Of a stretch of 64,000 bases of DNA, positions 43,381 through 51,600 are shown piece by piece. The translations under genes were made by a program, and so were the position numbers. Position 1 is the first letter of the stretch. Every line of letters starts with the position of its first letter. Location: positions 2,232,001 through 2,296,000 of the forward strand of contig OY970227.1 in the NCBI GenBank assembly GCA_963714055.1. The letters are read 5' to 3'. Source of the stretch: JACDBE01 sp963714055. GTDB lineage: Bacteria > Actinomycetota > Acidimicrobiia > Spongiisociales > UBA5794. The notes below the pieces were generated by a model, which made no database searches, was not told where the DNA came from, and worked only from the letters and a program-made list of their open reading frames with translations.

Positions 43381-43810
43381 CCAGATGATCACCGAGATCG
43401 GGATGATGCTCGAACAGGCCGATCCGGTCCCCGAGATGGTGACCGAATATGCCAAGGCAGGCTATGGCTGGCGTGACCTCGACGCCGAGCTGGCCGAGCT
43501 CGTCTTCGACTCCGCCGAGGCCGGCCTGGTCGGCGTCCGCGGGTCGGACATCACCCGGCAGATGACCTTCCGCGCCCCAGGGGTCGAGATCGAGGTCGAG
43601 CTCCTGTCGGCCGAGAACCGACGGATCATCGGTCAGCTCGTCCCTCCTCAGGCGCTGACCGTCGAGCTGCGCCATGTCGACCGGGCGATCGTGACCACTT
43701 CCGACAGTCTCGGCCGCTTCCGCTTCGACGACGTCCCCACCGGGCCGGTCAGCCTTCGCTGCCGGATCAGTGAGGGCCAGAGCATCCGAACCGACTGGAT
43801 GCTGCTGTGA
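43364..43810 (+). CDS. Small conserved protein of the CHAT-sigma locus
   Basis: A 148-residue soluble protein overlapping the sigma gene by 17 bases, with its own ribosome-binding site GGGGAGGCG. The N-terminal half is helical (EIGMMLEQADPVPEMVTEYA), with an acidic AELAELVFDSAEAG. The C-terminal half is a beta sandwich with GQLVPPQALTVELRH and TSDSLGRFRFDDVPTGPVSL, like carboxypeptidase-regulatory domains. I recognise it as a recurrent neighbour of actinobacterial ECF sigma/CHAT genes, function unknown. A sigma-binding or protease-substrate role is inference from position. Confidence 0.78.
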   Translation: MTTDDDQMITEIGMMLEQADPVPEMVTEYAKAGYGWRDLDAELAELVFDSAEAGLVGVRGSDITRQMTFRAPGVEIEVELLSAENRRIIGQLVPPQALTVELRHVDRAIVTTSDSLGRFRFDDVPTGPVSLRCRISEGQSIRTDWMLL

Positions 43811-43902
43811 CATTCCCGGCTCGCTGCGCTCGCCTCCTCCCGCAGATGGGGCCCCTACCCGTGATATTCCCGGCTCGCGGGCCGTTCGCGGGCCGTCGCG
43901 GA
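43809..43902 (+). repeat. Intergenic repeat family B, copy B1
   Basis: ACATTCCCGGCTCGCTGCG leads into GCCTCCTCCCGCAGATGG and the core GGGGCCCCTACCC, followed by a second partial start (GATATTCCCGGCTCGCGGG). It fills the 195-base gap between the sigma locus and the redox locus. Confidence 0.6.
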
Positions 43903-44008
43903 CCTGACCCCGATCGGGTGTCCAGCCACCGTTAGCCCGCGTTTAGCGCAGCGATAACCCTCCTTCCCGGATCGTGGGGCAACGACGCTCCGCAACGGGA
44001 GGTTCCTC

Positions 44009-44515
44009 ATGGCTCAATCGGATTCGCGCCGCAAGGCCCTCGCCGGGCTCTTCGGCGGCGTGCTGGCGATCCCGGCACTGGCACTCGCCTCGTCGGCGCT
44101 GTTCGGCTCCACCGAGCCATCGGCGACGGCGGCGGACACCGCCGTCGAGACCGTGGCTCGCGAGAGCGAAGCTCCGACCACCTCGGCGGTGACCGCCAGC
44201 GCCCGCGACCTGCGCCGGGCGTGCGGTCGCGACGGGCGCACGCTCGTCGAAGCCGAGGCCGACGGGACGATCAGCGCCGTCGAGCAGGCCGCTCTCGACG
44301 CGCTGCGCCCGATCTGCGCCGCCGAGGGCCGGCCCTTGGCCCCACCACCCGCACCCGAGCCGGTGGTGGTCAGCGCCGCCTCGCGGAGCGATGTGACCAC
44401 GGTGACGTTCGACGACGACTCGGACGACGACGACTCATGGGACGACGACGACTTCGCAGACGACGACGACTCGTCAGACGACGATGGCGGCGACGACTCC
44501 TGGGACGACGACTGA
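44009..44515 (+). CDS. Exported protein with an aspartate-rich tail
   Basis: A 168-residue protein. The N-terminal segment (RRKALAGLFGGVLAIPALAL) is a signal or anchor with a twin-Arg-like RRK. The middle has two cysteines (LRRACGRDG, LRPICAAEG). The last 35 residues are almost all Asp with spaced Ser and Trp, twice giving DDSWDDD. Such a tail could bind cations or interact with a basic partner. It heads a four-base-overlap operon ending in an ApbE and a heme-type membrane protein. The ATG follows GGGAGGTTCCTC. Function unknown. Confidence 0.75.
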   Translation: MAQSDSRRKALAGLFGGVLAIPALALASSALFGSTEPSATAADTAVETVARESEAPTTSAVTASARDLRRACGRDGRTLVEAEADGTISAVEQAALDALRPICAAEGRPLAPPPAPEPVVVSAASRSDVTTVTFDDDSDDDDSWDDDDFADDDDSSDDDGGDDSWDDD

Positions 44516-44832
44516 TGCGGCCACCTCGTGACTTCTGGCTGTTCACCGGTGTCACCCTCGTCTCGCTGGCCGGCTTCCTGGTGCTGCGCCCTCAGCCGGT
44601 CGTCCCGGTCGTGGAACCACCGGCCGTGGTCGCTCCCGCCTCGGCACCGATGCCGACTGCTACGACGGAGCCGCTCGTGGACACGCTGTCCGAGTCGGTG
44701 AACCGGGTACTGGCGACGGCGGGCTCCGCCGAGGTCGTCGAACCCGCCGAGCTACCCGCGCTCCCAGACTCGGTGGTGCGGGTGCTGGTCGATCGCCGAG
44801 CGGTGCTCACCCTGCCCGAAGACGCGCCGTGA
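44515..44832 (+). CDS. Single-span membrane-anchored protein
   Basis: A 105-residue protein with one N-terminal membrane helix (WLFTGVTLVSLAGFLVL) and an extracytoplasmic, Pro/Ala/Val-rich tail. Its ATG overlaps the previous stop (TGATG). No domain recognised; it probably assists the ApbE/ferric-reductase-like complex. Confidence 0.7.
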   Translation: MRPPRDFWLFTGVTLVSLAGFLVLRPQPVVPVVEPPAVVAPASAPMPTATTEPLVDTLSESVNRVLATAGSAEVVEPAELPALPDSVVRVLVDRRAVLTLPEDAP

Positions 44833-45146
44833 TCCGCAACATCCGCAACCGGTTCCCCGCCGAGCGGTGGGTGCGGGTCGTCGGGTTGACCACGGTGGGC
44901 ATCGCCTGGATCACCGCCCTGCTCGCCCGAACAGCCGCATCGCCTCCACCCGAGGCACCGGCCGTACCCGATCCCCCGGTGGCGGTTGCGGTCGCAACGG
45001 GTGCCGCAGGCATGCCGCTGCTTCCCGGACAGGGTCTGGTCGTGCTCCGCTCGACACCGGCCCCGACCCCTGAGCCGGAGGTGATCGTGGTGCCGGCACC
45101 GGCCGGGGGCACCGCACCCGCCGCAACCGTGAGCAGCGGATCGTGA
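44829..45146 (+). CDS. Second single-span membrane protein of the redox operon
   Basis: A 105-residue protein with a basic start (MIRNIRNRFPAERWVR), one membrane helix (VVGLTTVGIAWITALLA) and a Pro-rich exterior tail. The GTG overlaps the preceding stop, and its own stop overlaps apbE. It resembles the preceding gene in length and layout, suggesting paired small subunits, although the sequences are not clearly homologous. Confidence 0.7.
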   Translation: MIRNIRNRFPAERWVRVVGLTTVGIAWITALLARTAASPPPEAPAVPDPPVAVAVATGAAGMPLLPGQGLVVLRSTPAPTPEPEVIVVPAPAGGTAPAATVSSGS

Positions 45147-45991
45147 TCGCCGGCTGCTTCCGGGCGATGGGGACCACGGTGGCGGTGACTGCCGTCGACG
45201 ACGCCGGAATCGAGGCGACCCGTCTGCTCTTCGAGGACGTCGAGGCGACGCTGAGCCGATTCCGTCCAGACAGCGAGCTGTCCCGGGTCAACGAGGCGCC
45301 GGGCGTTTCGGCACAGGTCGGCCCGATGCTGGCCGAGGTCCTCCACCTCGCCGCCGACCTGCGAACCCGTACCGATGGCCTGGTCGACGTCGGGGTCGGG
45401 GCCGAGGTGGTGGCGTGGGGTTACGACCGGTCGTTCGAGACGATGCCGGACGTCGTCGCCGCTTCGCCGTCTCCGCTCCCTGGTGGGTGGTGGCAGCTCG
45501 ACGGCGACACGCTGACCCGCCCTCCCGGCACCGCCATCGACGTTGGCGGCGTGGCCAAGGGGTGGACCTGCGACCTCGCCGTCGACCGGGGCCTTGCGCT
45601 GATGGTGTCCGCCGGCGGCGACGTGCGGTCGGCGATCGACTCGGCAACGGTCGACGTCGCCGATCCAGCAGGGGCGGTCGTCGCCACCGTCGACCTCGGG
45701 CGCGGAGCCCTCGCCACCAGCTCGACCGCCCGGCGCCGGTGGACGGCAGGCGGTCTCCCAGCTCACCACATCATCGACCCCCGCACCGGGGACCCGGCGA
45801 GGACGCCGGTGGTCAGCGCCACCGCCATCGCTGCCACCGCCGCCGAGGCCGAGGCGGCGGCCAAGGCGGTCCTCATCCGGGGCACCGACGGCCTGGCCTG
45901 GGCGGACGAGCAGCCGTGGATCGATGGCGCCATCGCCGTGTGGCACGACGGCGCCGTCTATGCCACCACCCGGACGGGGCTGGCGGCATGA
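45143..45991 (+). CDS. apbE: FAD:protein FMN transferase
   Basis: A 282-residue ApbE that attaches FMN covalently to a Thr/Ser of redox proteins outside the cytoplasm. It has FRAMGTTVAV, the FAD-binding AIDVGGVAKGWTCD, SAGGDVR, HHIIDPRTGDPA and the metal-binding SATAIAATAAEAEAAAKAVL. A cleavable signal is not evident in this version, so it may be membrane-associated through partners. No FMN_bind-type substrate protein is in the window, which is unusual next to an apbE. Confidence 0.9.
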   Translation: MIAGCFRAMGTTVAVTAVDDAGIEATRLLFEDVEATLSRFRPDSELSRVNEAPGVSAQVGPMLAEVLHLAADLRTRTDGLVDVGVGAEVVAWGYDRSFETMPDVVAASPSPLPGGWWQLDGDTLTRPPGTAIDVGGVAKGWTCDLAVDRGLALMVSAGGDVRSAIDSATVDVADPAGAVVATVDLGRGALATSSTARRRWTAGGLPAHHIIDPRTGDPARTPVVSATAIAATAAEAEAAAKAVLIRGTDGLAWADEQPWIDGAIAVWHDGAVYATTRTGLAA

Positions 45992-47007
45992 GCCTGAGTC
46001 TCGAATGGATGCTGATCCGCGGATCGGGGCTGGTCGCCTACCTGCTGCTCGCGGCATCGGTGCTGTGGGGGCTCGTCCTGTCGCTCGGGGTGCTCCCCAA
46101 GTCGGTGAAGAACCTCACCCTGCTGCACGAGTCTCTGTCGGTGGGGGCATTGGTGGCGACGCTGGTCCACATGATCGGCATCGCCTTCGATGAGTTCATC
46201 GACTTCGACGCCGCCGCCGTCCTGGTGCCTGGGCGAGCGCCGTGGAAGCCGATGGCGGTGGCGTGGGGGGTCGCCGCCTTCTACGGCATGGTCGTGGTGA
46301 TCCTGTCGTTCTACATCCGCAAGCACATCGGCCAGTCGACGTGGCGGTCGCTGCACTACCTCTCGTTCGGGGTCTTCCTGTCGGCGCTCGTCCACGGCCT
46401 CACCGCCGGGACCGACACCGCCAACCCCCTGGTCTTCTCCTTGTACGCCGCAACCGGTGCCGCCGTTGTCGCCCTGGTGGTGCTTCGTATCGTCATGGCG
46501 GGTCACGACGCGTCGAAGCCCGCGTCGGCGCGGGCGCCGCGGCCGGCTCCGGCCGATCCCCAGGAGTCCCCGCCCGACCTGCCGGCAACCACCGGGGACG
46601 GCACCCCGGCGGCGAAGCCGCGGATCCCCGCCGAGGCGTTGGCGGCGGCGCGGGCGGCACGGACCGCCACGCTCGAAACCGAGGCCGAAGCCGCCCCGTG
46701 CGAAGCGCCGGCTGCGTCACCGGAGGAGCCCGCGGAGGCGAAGCAACGGATCCCGGAGCACCTGCTGGCGCGAGCGAGAGCGGCGAAGGCGGCGGCCGGC
46801 CAGGCACCCGCCGCCCCAACAGCGGTCGCCGAGGTCGAGCCCGCCCTCGTCGGCGGCGGCACCACGGAGATCGCCGGGGACCGGGCCGCATCGGTGGTCG
46901 CCGAGCCCGCCGACCCGGCCCCGGCGCCGAGGAAGTCGCGGATCCCGGCCGAGGCCCTGGCGAAGGCGGCGGCGATGCGGGAGGAGAAGGACGCGGGCAT
47001 CGGCTGA
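45988..47007 (+). CDS. Ferric-reductase-like membrane protein with RIPAEALA repeats
   Basis: A 339-residue protein. Residues 1-170 have about five membrane helices with His47, His61, His113, His123 and His136 as candidate heme ligands, as in ferric-reductase-like/MsrQ domains. Residues 172-339 are disordered, Ala/Pro-rich, and contain three copies of a short motif, RIPAEALAAARAA (212-224), RIPEHLLARARAA (254-266) and RIPAEALAKAAAM (318-330), each preceded by Lys or Lys-Gln/Ser. The repeats may be docking sites for a cytoplasmic partner. ATGA overlap with apbE. Confidence 0.82.
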   Translation: MSLSLEWMLIRGSGLVAYLLLAASVLWGLVLSLGVLPKSVKNLTLLHESLSVGALVATLVHMIGIAFDEFIDFDAAAVLVPGRAPWKPMAVAWGVAAFYGMVVVILSFYIRKHIGQSTWRSLHYLSFGVFLSALVHGLTAGTDTANPLVFSLYAATGAAVVALVVLRIVMAGHDASKPASARAPRPAPADPQESPPDLPATTGDGTPAAKPRIPAEALAAARAARTATLETEAEAAPCEAPAASPEEPAEAKQRIPEHLLARARAAKAAAGQAPAAPTAVAEVEPALVGGGTTEIAGDRAASVVAEPADPAPAPRKSRIPAEALAKAAAMREEKDAGIG

Positions 47008-47054
47008 GAGACAACCGGGACGGCAGGCACCCCTCCCCGCCTCATTCGTCGCCG

Positions 47055-47089
47055 CCCCTCCCCTGAATCTGGAACTGACAGGGGAGGGG
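47055..47089. terminator. Bidirectional terminator hairpin
   Basis: CCCCTCCCCTG (47055-47065) and CAGGGGAGGGG (47079-47089) form a perfect 11-bp stem with a 13-base loop, followed by AAAGTT. It lies between the ends of two convergent genes and can serve both. Confidence 0.65.
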
Positions 47090-47099
47090 AAAGTTGTCA

Positions 47100-47921
47100 T
47101 CAATCCAAGCGGCTGGTGAGGCCCTTCACCTCCATGATGGTCGAGGTGATCTCCTCGATCGAGTGGGTGGTGGTGTCGACTGTGGGAACGCCCTCCTGCC
47201 GGAACAAGCGCTCGGCGAGCCCGACCTCCTGGGTGCACCGCGCCAGTGACGAGTAATCGCTGTCGGGACGGCGCTTCTGTCGGATCTGGTGGAGCCGCAC
47301 AGGGTCGATGGTCAGCCCGAAGAGCACCGGCTGGTAGGGACGCAGGCTCTCGGGGAGCGAACCACTCGAGAGCTCGTCCATGGTGAGCGGGTAATTGGCC
47401 GCCCGGATCCCGTACTGCATCGACAGGTACAGGGACGCCGGGGTCTTGCCGGCGCGGGACACCCCGATGACGATGAGGTCGGCGCTGCCGTAGTGCCGGA
47501 TGCCGAGGCCGTCGTCGGTGGTGAGCGAGAAGTCGAGGGCGTCGAGCCGCACCTGGTACAGCGACGTGTCGCGGATCGAGTGGGCGGCCCCGACCACATG
47601 GCCGGGCTCGAGGTGCAACTCTTCGGCCAGGGTGTCGACGAAGTGCTCGAACAGCCCGAGCACGAGGGCGTTGGCCTCACGCAGCCGCTGCCACAGCGCG
47701 GTGTCGGTGAGCGTGCTGAACACGATGGGGCGAGGCCCCTTGGCGGCGAGGGCGTCGACCTCGGCCACCACCGCATCGACCTTCTCCCGGTTGTCGACGA
47801 ACGGCCTGAGCAGGTAGGCGGCCTCGAGCCCGTCGAACCGGGCCACCAGGCTGTGGGCGAACGTGGCGGCGGTCAGCCCGGTGTGGTCCGAGACGCAGAC
47901 GACGGGGCGTCGCTCGGTCAA
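47100..47921 (-). CDS. ppsR: PEP synthase regulatory protein (kinase/pyrophosphorylase)
   Basis: A 273-residue DUF299 protein that phosphorylates and reactivates PEP synthase or pyruvate phosphate dikinase. It has VVCVSDHTGLTAATFAHSL near the start, the P-loop GVSRAGKTPASLYLS and a C-terminal RSDS-like region. The start is TTG at 47921, overlapping the stop of the PEP synthase gene (TTGA). The larger frame to 48047 is antisense-free but lacks family similarity. Confidence 0.9.
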   Translation of the reverse strand: MTERRPVVCVSDHTGLTAATFAHSLVARFDGLEAAYLLRPFVDNREKVDAVVAEVDALAAKGPRPIVFSTLTDTALWQRLREANALVLGLFEHFVDTLAEELHLEPGHVVGAAHSIRDTSLYQVRLDALDFSLTTDDGLGIRHYGSADLIVIGVSRAGKTPASLYLSMQYGIRAANYPLTMDELSSGSLPESLRPYQPVLFGLTIDPVRLHQIRQKRRPDSDYSSLARCTQEVGLAERLFRQEGVPTVDTTTHSIEEITSTIMEVKGLTSRLD

Positions 47922-50324
47922 CCGGCCTGGTCCTCCGGTGGAGCGGCGACACCCGCGGGCACGGTCGTGCCGGAGAGCTGCAACCACGTTTCGAGGATGG
48001 TGTCCGGGTTGAGCGACATGCTCTCGATGCCCTCGTCGGCGAGCCACTGGGCGAAGTCGGGATGGTCGGACGGGCCCTGCCCGCAGATCCCGATGTATTT
48101 GTCCCTGGCCAGGCAGGCGGCGATCGACTGCGAGATGAGGGCCTTCACCGCCGGATCGCGCTCGTTGAACAGGTCGGCGACCAACCCCGAGTCGCGGTCA
48201 AGCGCCAAGGTCATCTGGGTGAGGTCGTTGCTCCCGATGGAGAAGCCGTCGACGTGATCGAGGAAACGGTCGGCGAGGATCGCGTTCGAGGGGATCTCGC
48301 ACATCATGATCAGCCGCAGGCCGTTGTCGCCGCGTCGCAGCCCGTTGTCGGCGAGGATCTCGACCACCTCCTCCGCCTCGCCGACGGTGCGGACGAACGG
48401 GATCATCACCTCGACGTTGGTGAACCCCATCTCGTCACGCACCCTCCGCACCGCGGAGCACTCGAGGTCGAAGGCGGGCCGGAACGAGGGGTCGCGGTAG
48501 CGTGAGGCGCCCCTCCAGCCGATCATCGGGTTCTCCTCGTGCGGTTCGTAGCGTTCTCCTCCGAGGAGGTGGGCGTACTCGTTGCTCTTGAAGTCGGAGA
48601 GCCGGACGATGACCGGCTTGGGATGGAAGGCGGCGGCGATGGTGGCGATGGCCTCCGTCAGCTTCATCACGTAGAAGCTCTCCGGGTCGGGATAGCCGGC
48701 GATCCTCTCGTCTATGGCGGCATTGAGTTCGGCGGGCAGGTTCGGGTAGTCGAGCAGCGCTCGGGGATGGATCCCGACGGAGGTGTTGATCACGAACTCG
48801 AGCCTGGCGAGCCCGACGCCGTGGTTGGGGATCCGGCTGAAGGCGAAGGCCCGCTCCGGGTTGGCCAGGTTCATCATCAGCTTGACCGGGGGTTCGGGCA
48901 TGGCGTCGAGCTGGTGCCGGCGCACCTCGAAGCGGAGGCGGCCTTCGTAGACGAACCCGGTCTCGCCCTCGGCGCAGGACACGGTGACCGGGGCGCCGTC
49001 GGCGAGCAGGTCGGTGGCGTCACCGGTGCCCACCACGGCGGGGATCTCGAGCTCACGGGCGATGATGGCGGCGTGGCAGGTGCGCCCGCCCCGGTTGGTG
49101 ACGATGGCGGCGGCCCGCTTCATCACCGGCTCCCAGTCCGGGTCGGTCATGTCGGCGACGAGGACGTCGCCCTCCTCGACCCGCGACATCTCAGCCGGTG
49201 TTCGCACCACTCGCACGGCTCCGGTCCCGATCCGGGCACCGACGGCGCGTCCGGTGGTGAGGACTGGTCCGCGGTCCTCCGAGATGGAACCGCTCCAGAA
49301 CCCGGGCATCGGACTGGGACTGGACCGTCTCCGGGCGCGCCTGCAGCACCATGAGCTCGCCGGTGACCCCGTCCTTGGCCCATTCGACGTCCATCGGCCG
49401 GCCGTAGTGGTCCTCGATGAGCACCACCATCGCCGCCATCCTCTGCACCTCGTCATCGGTGAGGCAGAAGGTCCGCGCCATCTCCACCGGCACCCCGACG
49501 GTGGCGACCCCGGTGCCGTCGGTGGCGTACACCATCTGCCGGTTCTTGTGCCCGAGGTGGCGGCCGAGGACGGCCGGGCGCCCGGCGGCGAGCGCCGTCT
49601 TGGACACGGTGAACTCGTCGGGGTTGACCGCTCCCTGGACCAGCAACTCGCCGAGCCCGTAGGTGGCGGTGAGGAACACCACACCGGGGAAGCCGGACTC
49701 GGTGTCGATGGAGAAGGCCACCCCACTGACCCCGACGTCGGATCGCACCATCCGCTGCACACCGGCCGACAGCGCCACGTCTTCGTGGGTGTAGCCCCGG
49801 TGCACCCGGTAGGCGATGGCTCGGTCGTTGTAGAGGGATGCGAACACTTTCCTGACGGCAGCCAGCACCGCGTCGACGCCGACGACGTTGAGGTATGTCT
49901 CCTGCTGCCCGGCGAAGGAGGCGTCGGGCAGGTCCTCGGCGGTTGCCGACGAGCGGACCGCCACCGACACCCCGTCCGGGGCCCCGGCATCGGCGGACAG
50001 CACGGCGTAGGCGGCGGCGATCTCCCGTTGCAGGTCGTCGGCGAGGGGAGCCTCCTCGATCCAGGCGCGGATCTCGGCGCCGGCGGAGGCGAGGGCGACG
50101 ACATCCTCGGGATCGACGCCGGCGAGTCGGTCGGCAATGCGCTGGTCGAGCCCGCTCCGGCTCAGGTGGGCGCCGTAGGAGTCGGCGGTGGTGGCGAACC
50201 CACCGGGGACGGTGATGCCCGCCGAGCTCAGCCGGGTGATCATCTCGCCGAGCGAGGCGTTCTTGCCACCGACCGCGGGGAGGTCGCTCATCGAGATCTG
50301 GTCGAACCACACAACGTGGGCCAT
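47918..50324 (-). pseudogene. ppsA: Phosphoenolpyruvate synthase, one frameshift as assembled
   Basis: The reading frame begins at ATG 50324 (MAHVVWFDQISMSDLPAVGG) after GAGGTACACC and encodes the ATP-grasp-like PPDK_N domain through QARPETVQSQ. One extra G near 49281-49285 breaks the frame after VLERFHL. Translation in the next frame continues EDRGPVLTTGRAVG, with the phosphohistidine site GGRTCHAAIIA and the C-terminal catalytic CGQGPSDHPDF. Without that base the protein is 801 residues, normal for the family. Such a clean single-base event in an otherwise intact gene with its regulator suggests sequence error. Confidence 0.88.
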
Positions 50325-50425
50325 CGGTGTACCTCGGGCTGGCGCGTCCCAGAGAGTACCGCCCGGGTGGCCGGCTGCCCCAGGGCGGGTCGACCGACGG
50401 GCCGTCGGCGTGGCATCATTGGTCG

Positions 50426-50842
50426 ATGGCCAATATCGCAACGCGGCTGTGGGGCAAGATCACCGGTGGCGGGAAGTCGGGGGGCGGCGGTGGGCGTCCG
50501 ATGGTGCTCGAAGTCGCCGGCTCCACGGAGCAGACGACGATCGTCCCCGTCGAGCACGATGGCGGCCGCTACCTGGTCGCCGACCGCGCCGACGCCGCCT
50601 GGGTGGAGCGCATCCGCCTCAGCGGCCGGGGCAGCCTCACCAACAAGGACCGGAAGATGGCGGTTTCGGCGACCGAGGTGCCGGTGGAGGATCGCGCCGC
50701 GATCATCACCGCCTACCGCGCCCGGGCGGGCGACTCGGCCGACGCCGCCGCCTGGGCCGACAGCGCGGACCCGGCCGACCATCCGGTGTTCAAGCTCGAC
50801 CGCGCCTTCGACGGCGACCGCGGGGGCGGCTCCGCCTGGTAG
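50426..50842 (+). CDS. Probable deazaflavin (F420)-dependent nitroreductase/DDN-like protein
   Basis: A 138-residue protein. MVLEVAGSTEQTTIVPVEHD, then RYLVADRADAAWVERIRLSG and KDRKMAVSATEVPVEDRAAI follow the strand order of the DDN/F420-dependent quinone reductase family, split-barrel fold. The usual glycine-rich cofactor segment is reduced, so activity is uncertain. The N-terminus is Gly-rich (GGGKSGGGGGRP). CATCAT lies 6 bases before the ATG, a weak leaderless -10. Confidence 0.55.
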   Translation: MANIATRLWGKITGGGKSGGGGGRPMVLEVAGSTEQTTIVPVEHDGGRYLVADRADAAWVERIRLSGRGSLTNKDRKMAVSATEVPVEDRAAIITAYRARAGDSADAAAWADSADPADHPVFKLDRAFDGDRGGGSAW

Positions 50843-50889
50843 GGCGTCGCGGTTCAACCTGCGCGTGGCTTCGCGTCACACCGTCGCGA

Positions 50890-50937
50890 TACCTTCGGAT
50901 CGTGACCTTGCGGGGAGGACGTGATCCGGAGGAGTAG
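50890..50937 (+). promoter_or_regulatory. Leaderless 11-codon upstream reading frame ahead of the Uma2 gene
   Basis: TACCTT (50890-50895) ends 6 bases before a GTG (50902) that opens a frame reading VTLRGGRDPEE and ending at TAG 50935-50937. It overlaps the ribosome-binding site and candidate starts of the Uma2 gene, so it may be a translated leader that controls or couples it. Confidence 0.35.
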
Positions 50938-51490
50938 CGTGGATGGGGTCGTGCGAGCCGTCGAGCCGGGTGACCGGATACCCATGTCGTGGGAGGAGTA
51001 CGCCGCCCTCCCTGAGCAACCACGGGGCGAGTACATCGACGGGGCGTTCGTGGTGAGCCCGTCAGCCACGCGCCGTCATCAGGTGATCGTCCATCGCCTG
51101 CACAACGTCCTCGAAGCTGCGGTGCCCGACGAAGTCGAAGTGGTCCAGGACTGGTCGTGGAAGCCGGCTGCGGACGAGTTCATCCCCGACCTGATCGTCG
51201 TCGACCGCACCGAGGAGAACGTGCGGTATACCGGGATGCCCCACCTTGTGGTGGAGGTGTTGTCGACCGACCGCGCCGCCGACCTGCTCCGCAAGGCGCA
51301 CAAGTACGCGGCTTTGGGTGTGGAGCACTACTGGGTGGTCGACGTCGAAGGCCCCGAGATCATCAGGTTCCGCCTCGTTCGCGGTGCCGCCGCCTACACC
51401 GAGGTGAGTCGCCACTCGGGCGGCGACCTGGTCACTCTGGATCTTGGTGTGGCGGAGGTGACACTAATCCCGAGCGGACTCGCCGACTGA
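50921..51490 (+). CDS. Uma2 family (DUF820) putative endonuclease
   Basis: A 189-residue protein with the PD-(D/E)xK-like core of Uma2: MSWEEYAALPEQPRGEYIDG, EFIPDLIVVDRTEE (Asp), PHLVVEVLSTDRAADLLRKA (Glu and the distal Lys) and KYAALGVEHYWVVDVE. The family is abundant in cyanobacteria and actinobacteria and is of unknown biological role. Start is uncertain: GTG 50921, or GTG 50939 which follows GGAGGAG by four bases. Confidence 0.82.
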   Translation: MIRRSSVDGVVRAVEPGDRIPMSWEEYAALPEQPRGEYIDGAFVVSPSATRRHQVIVHRLHNVLEAAVPDEVEVVQDWSWKPAADEFIPDLIVVDRTEENVRYTGMPHLVVEVLSTDRAADLLRKAHKYAALGVEHYWVVDVEGPEIIRFRLVRGAAAYTEVSRHSGGDLVTLDLGVAEVTLIPSGLAD

Positions 51491-51600
51491 TCCTCGCCTC
51501 GCAGCCTGGCTGGGCGTCGCCGCCATCGGCGGCGGTGGGAACTATCTCGACCAGGCCGAAGGTCCGGCCCCCTCGGGTCGCCGGAAGAACCTGCCCGTCC

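Noticed and set aside
38513..43810. A type III-E CRISPR (Craspase) locus
   Set aside because: No repeat-spacer array, no gRAMP/Cas7-11 or Cas1 gene is present; only the TPR-CHAT and sigma theme is shared.
43864..43960. Small genes in the gap between the CHAT locus and the redox operon
   Set aside because: The sequence is repeat family B plus a promoter-like stretch; no frame has natural composition.
47918..48047. N-terminal extension of the PEP synthase regulatory protein
   Set aside because: It is antisense-free but overlaps the end of ppsA out of frame and lacks family similarity; the TTG overlapping the ppsA stop fits the family start.
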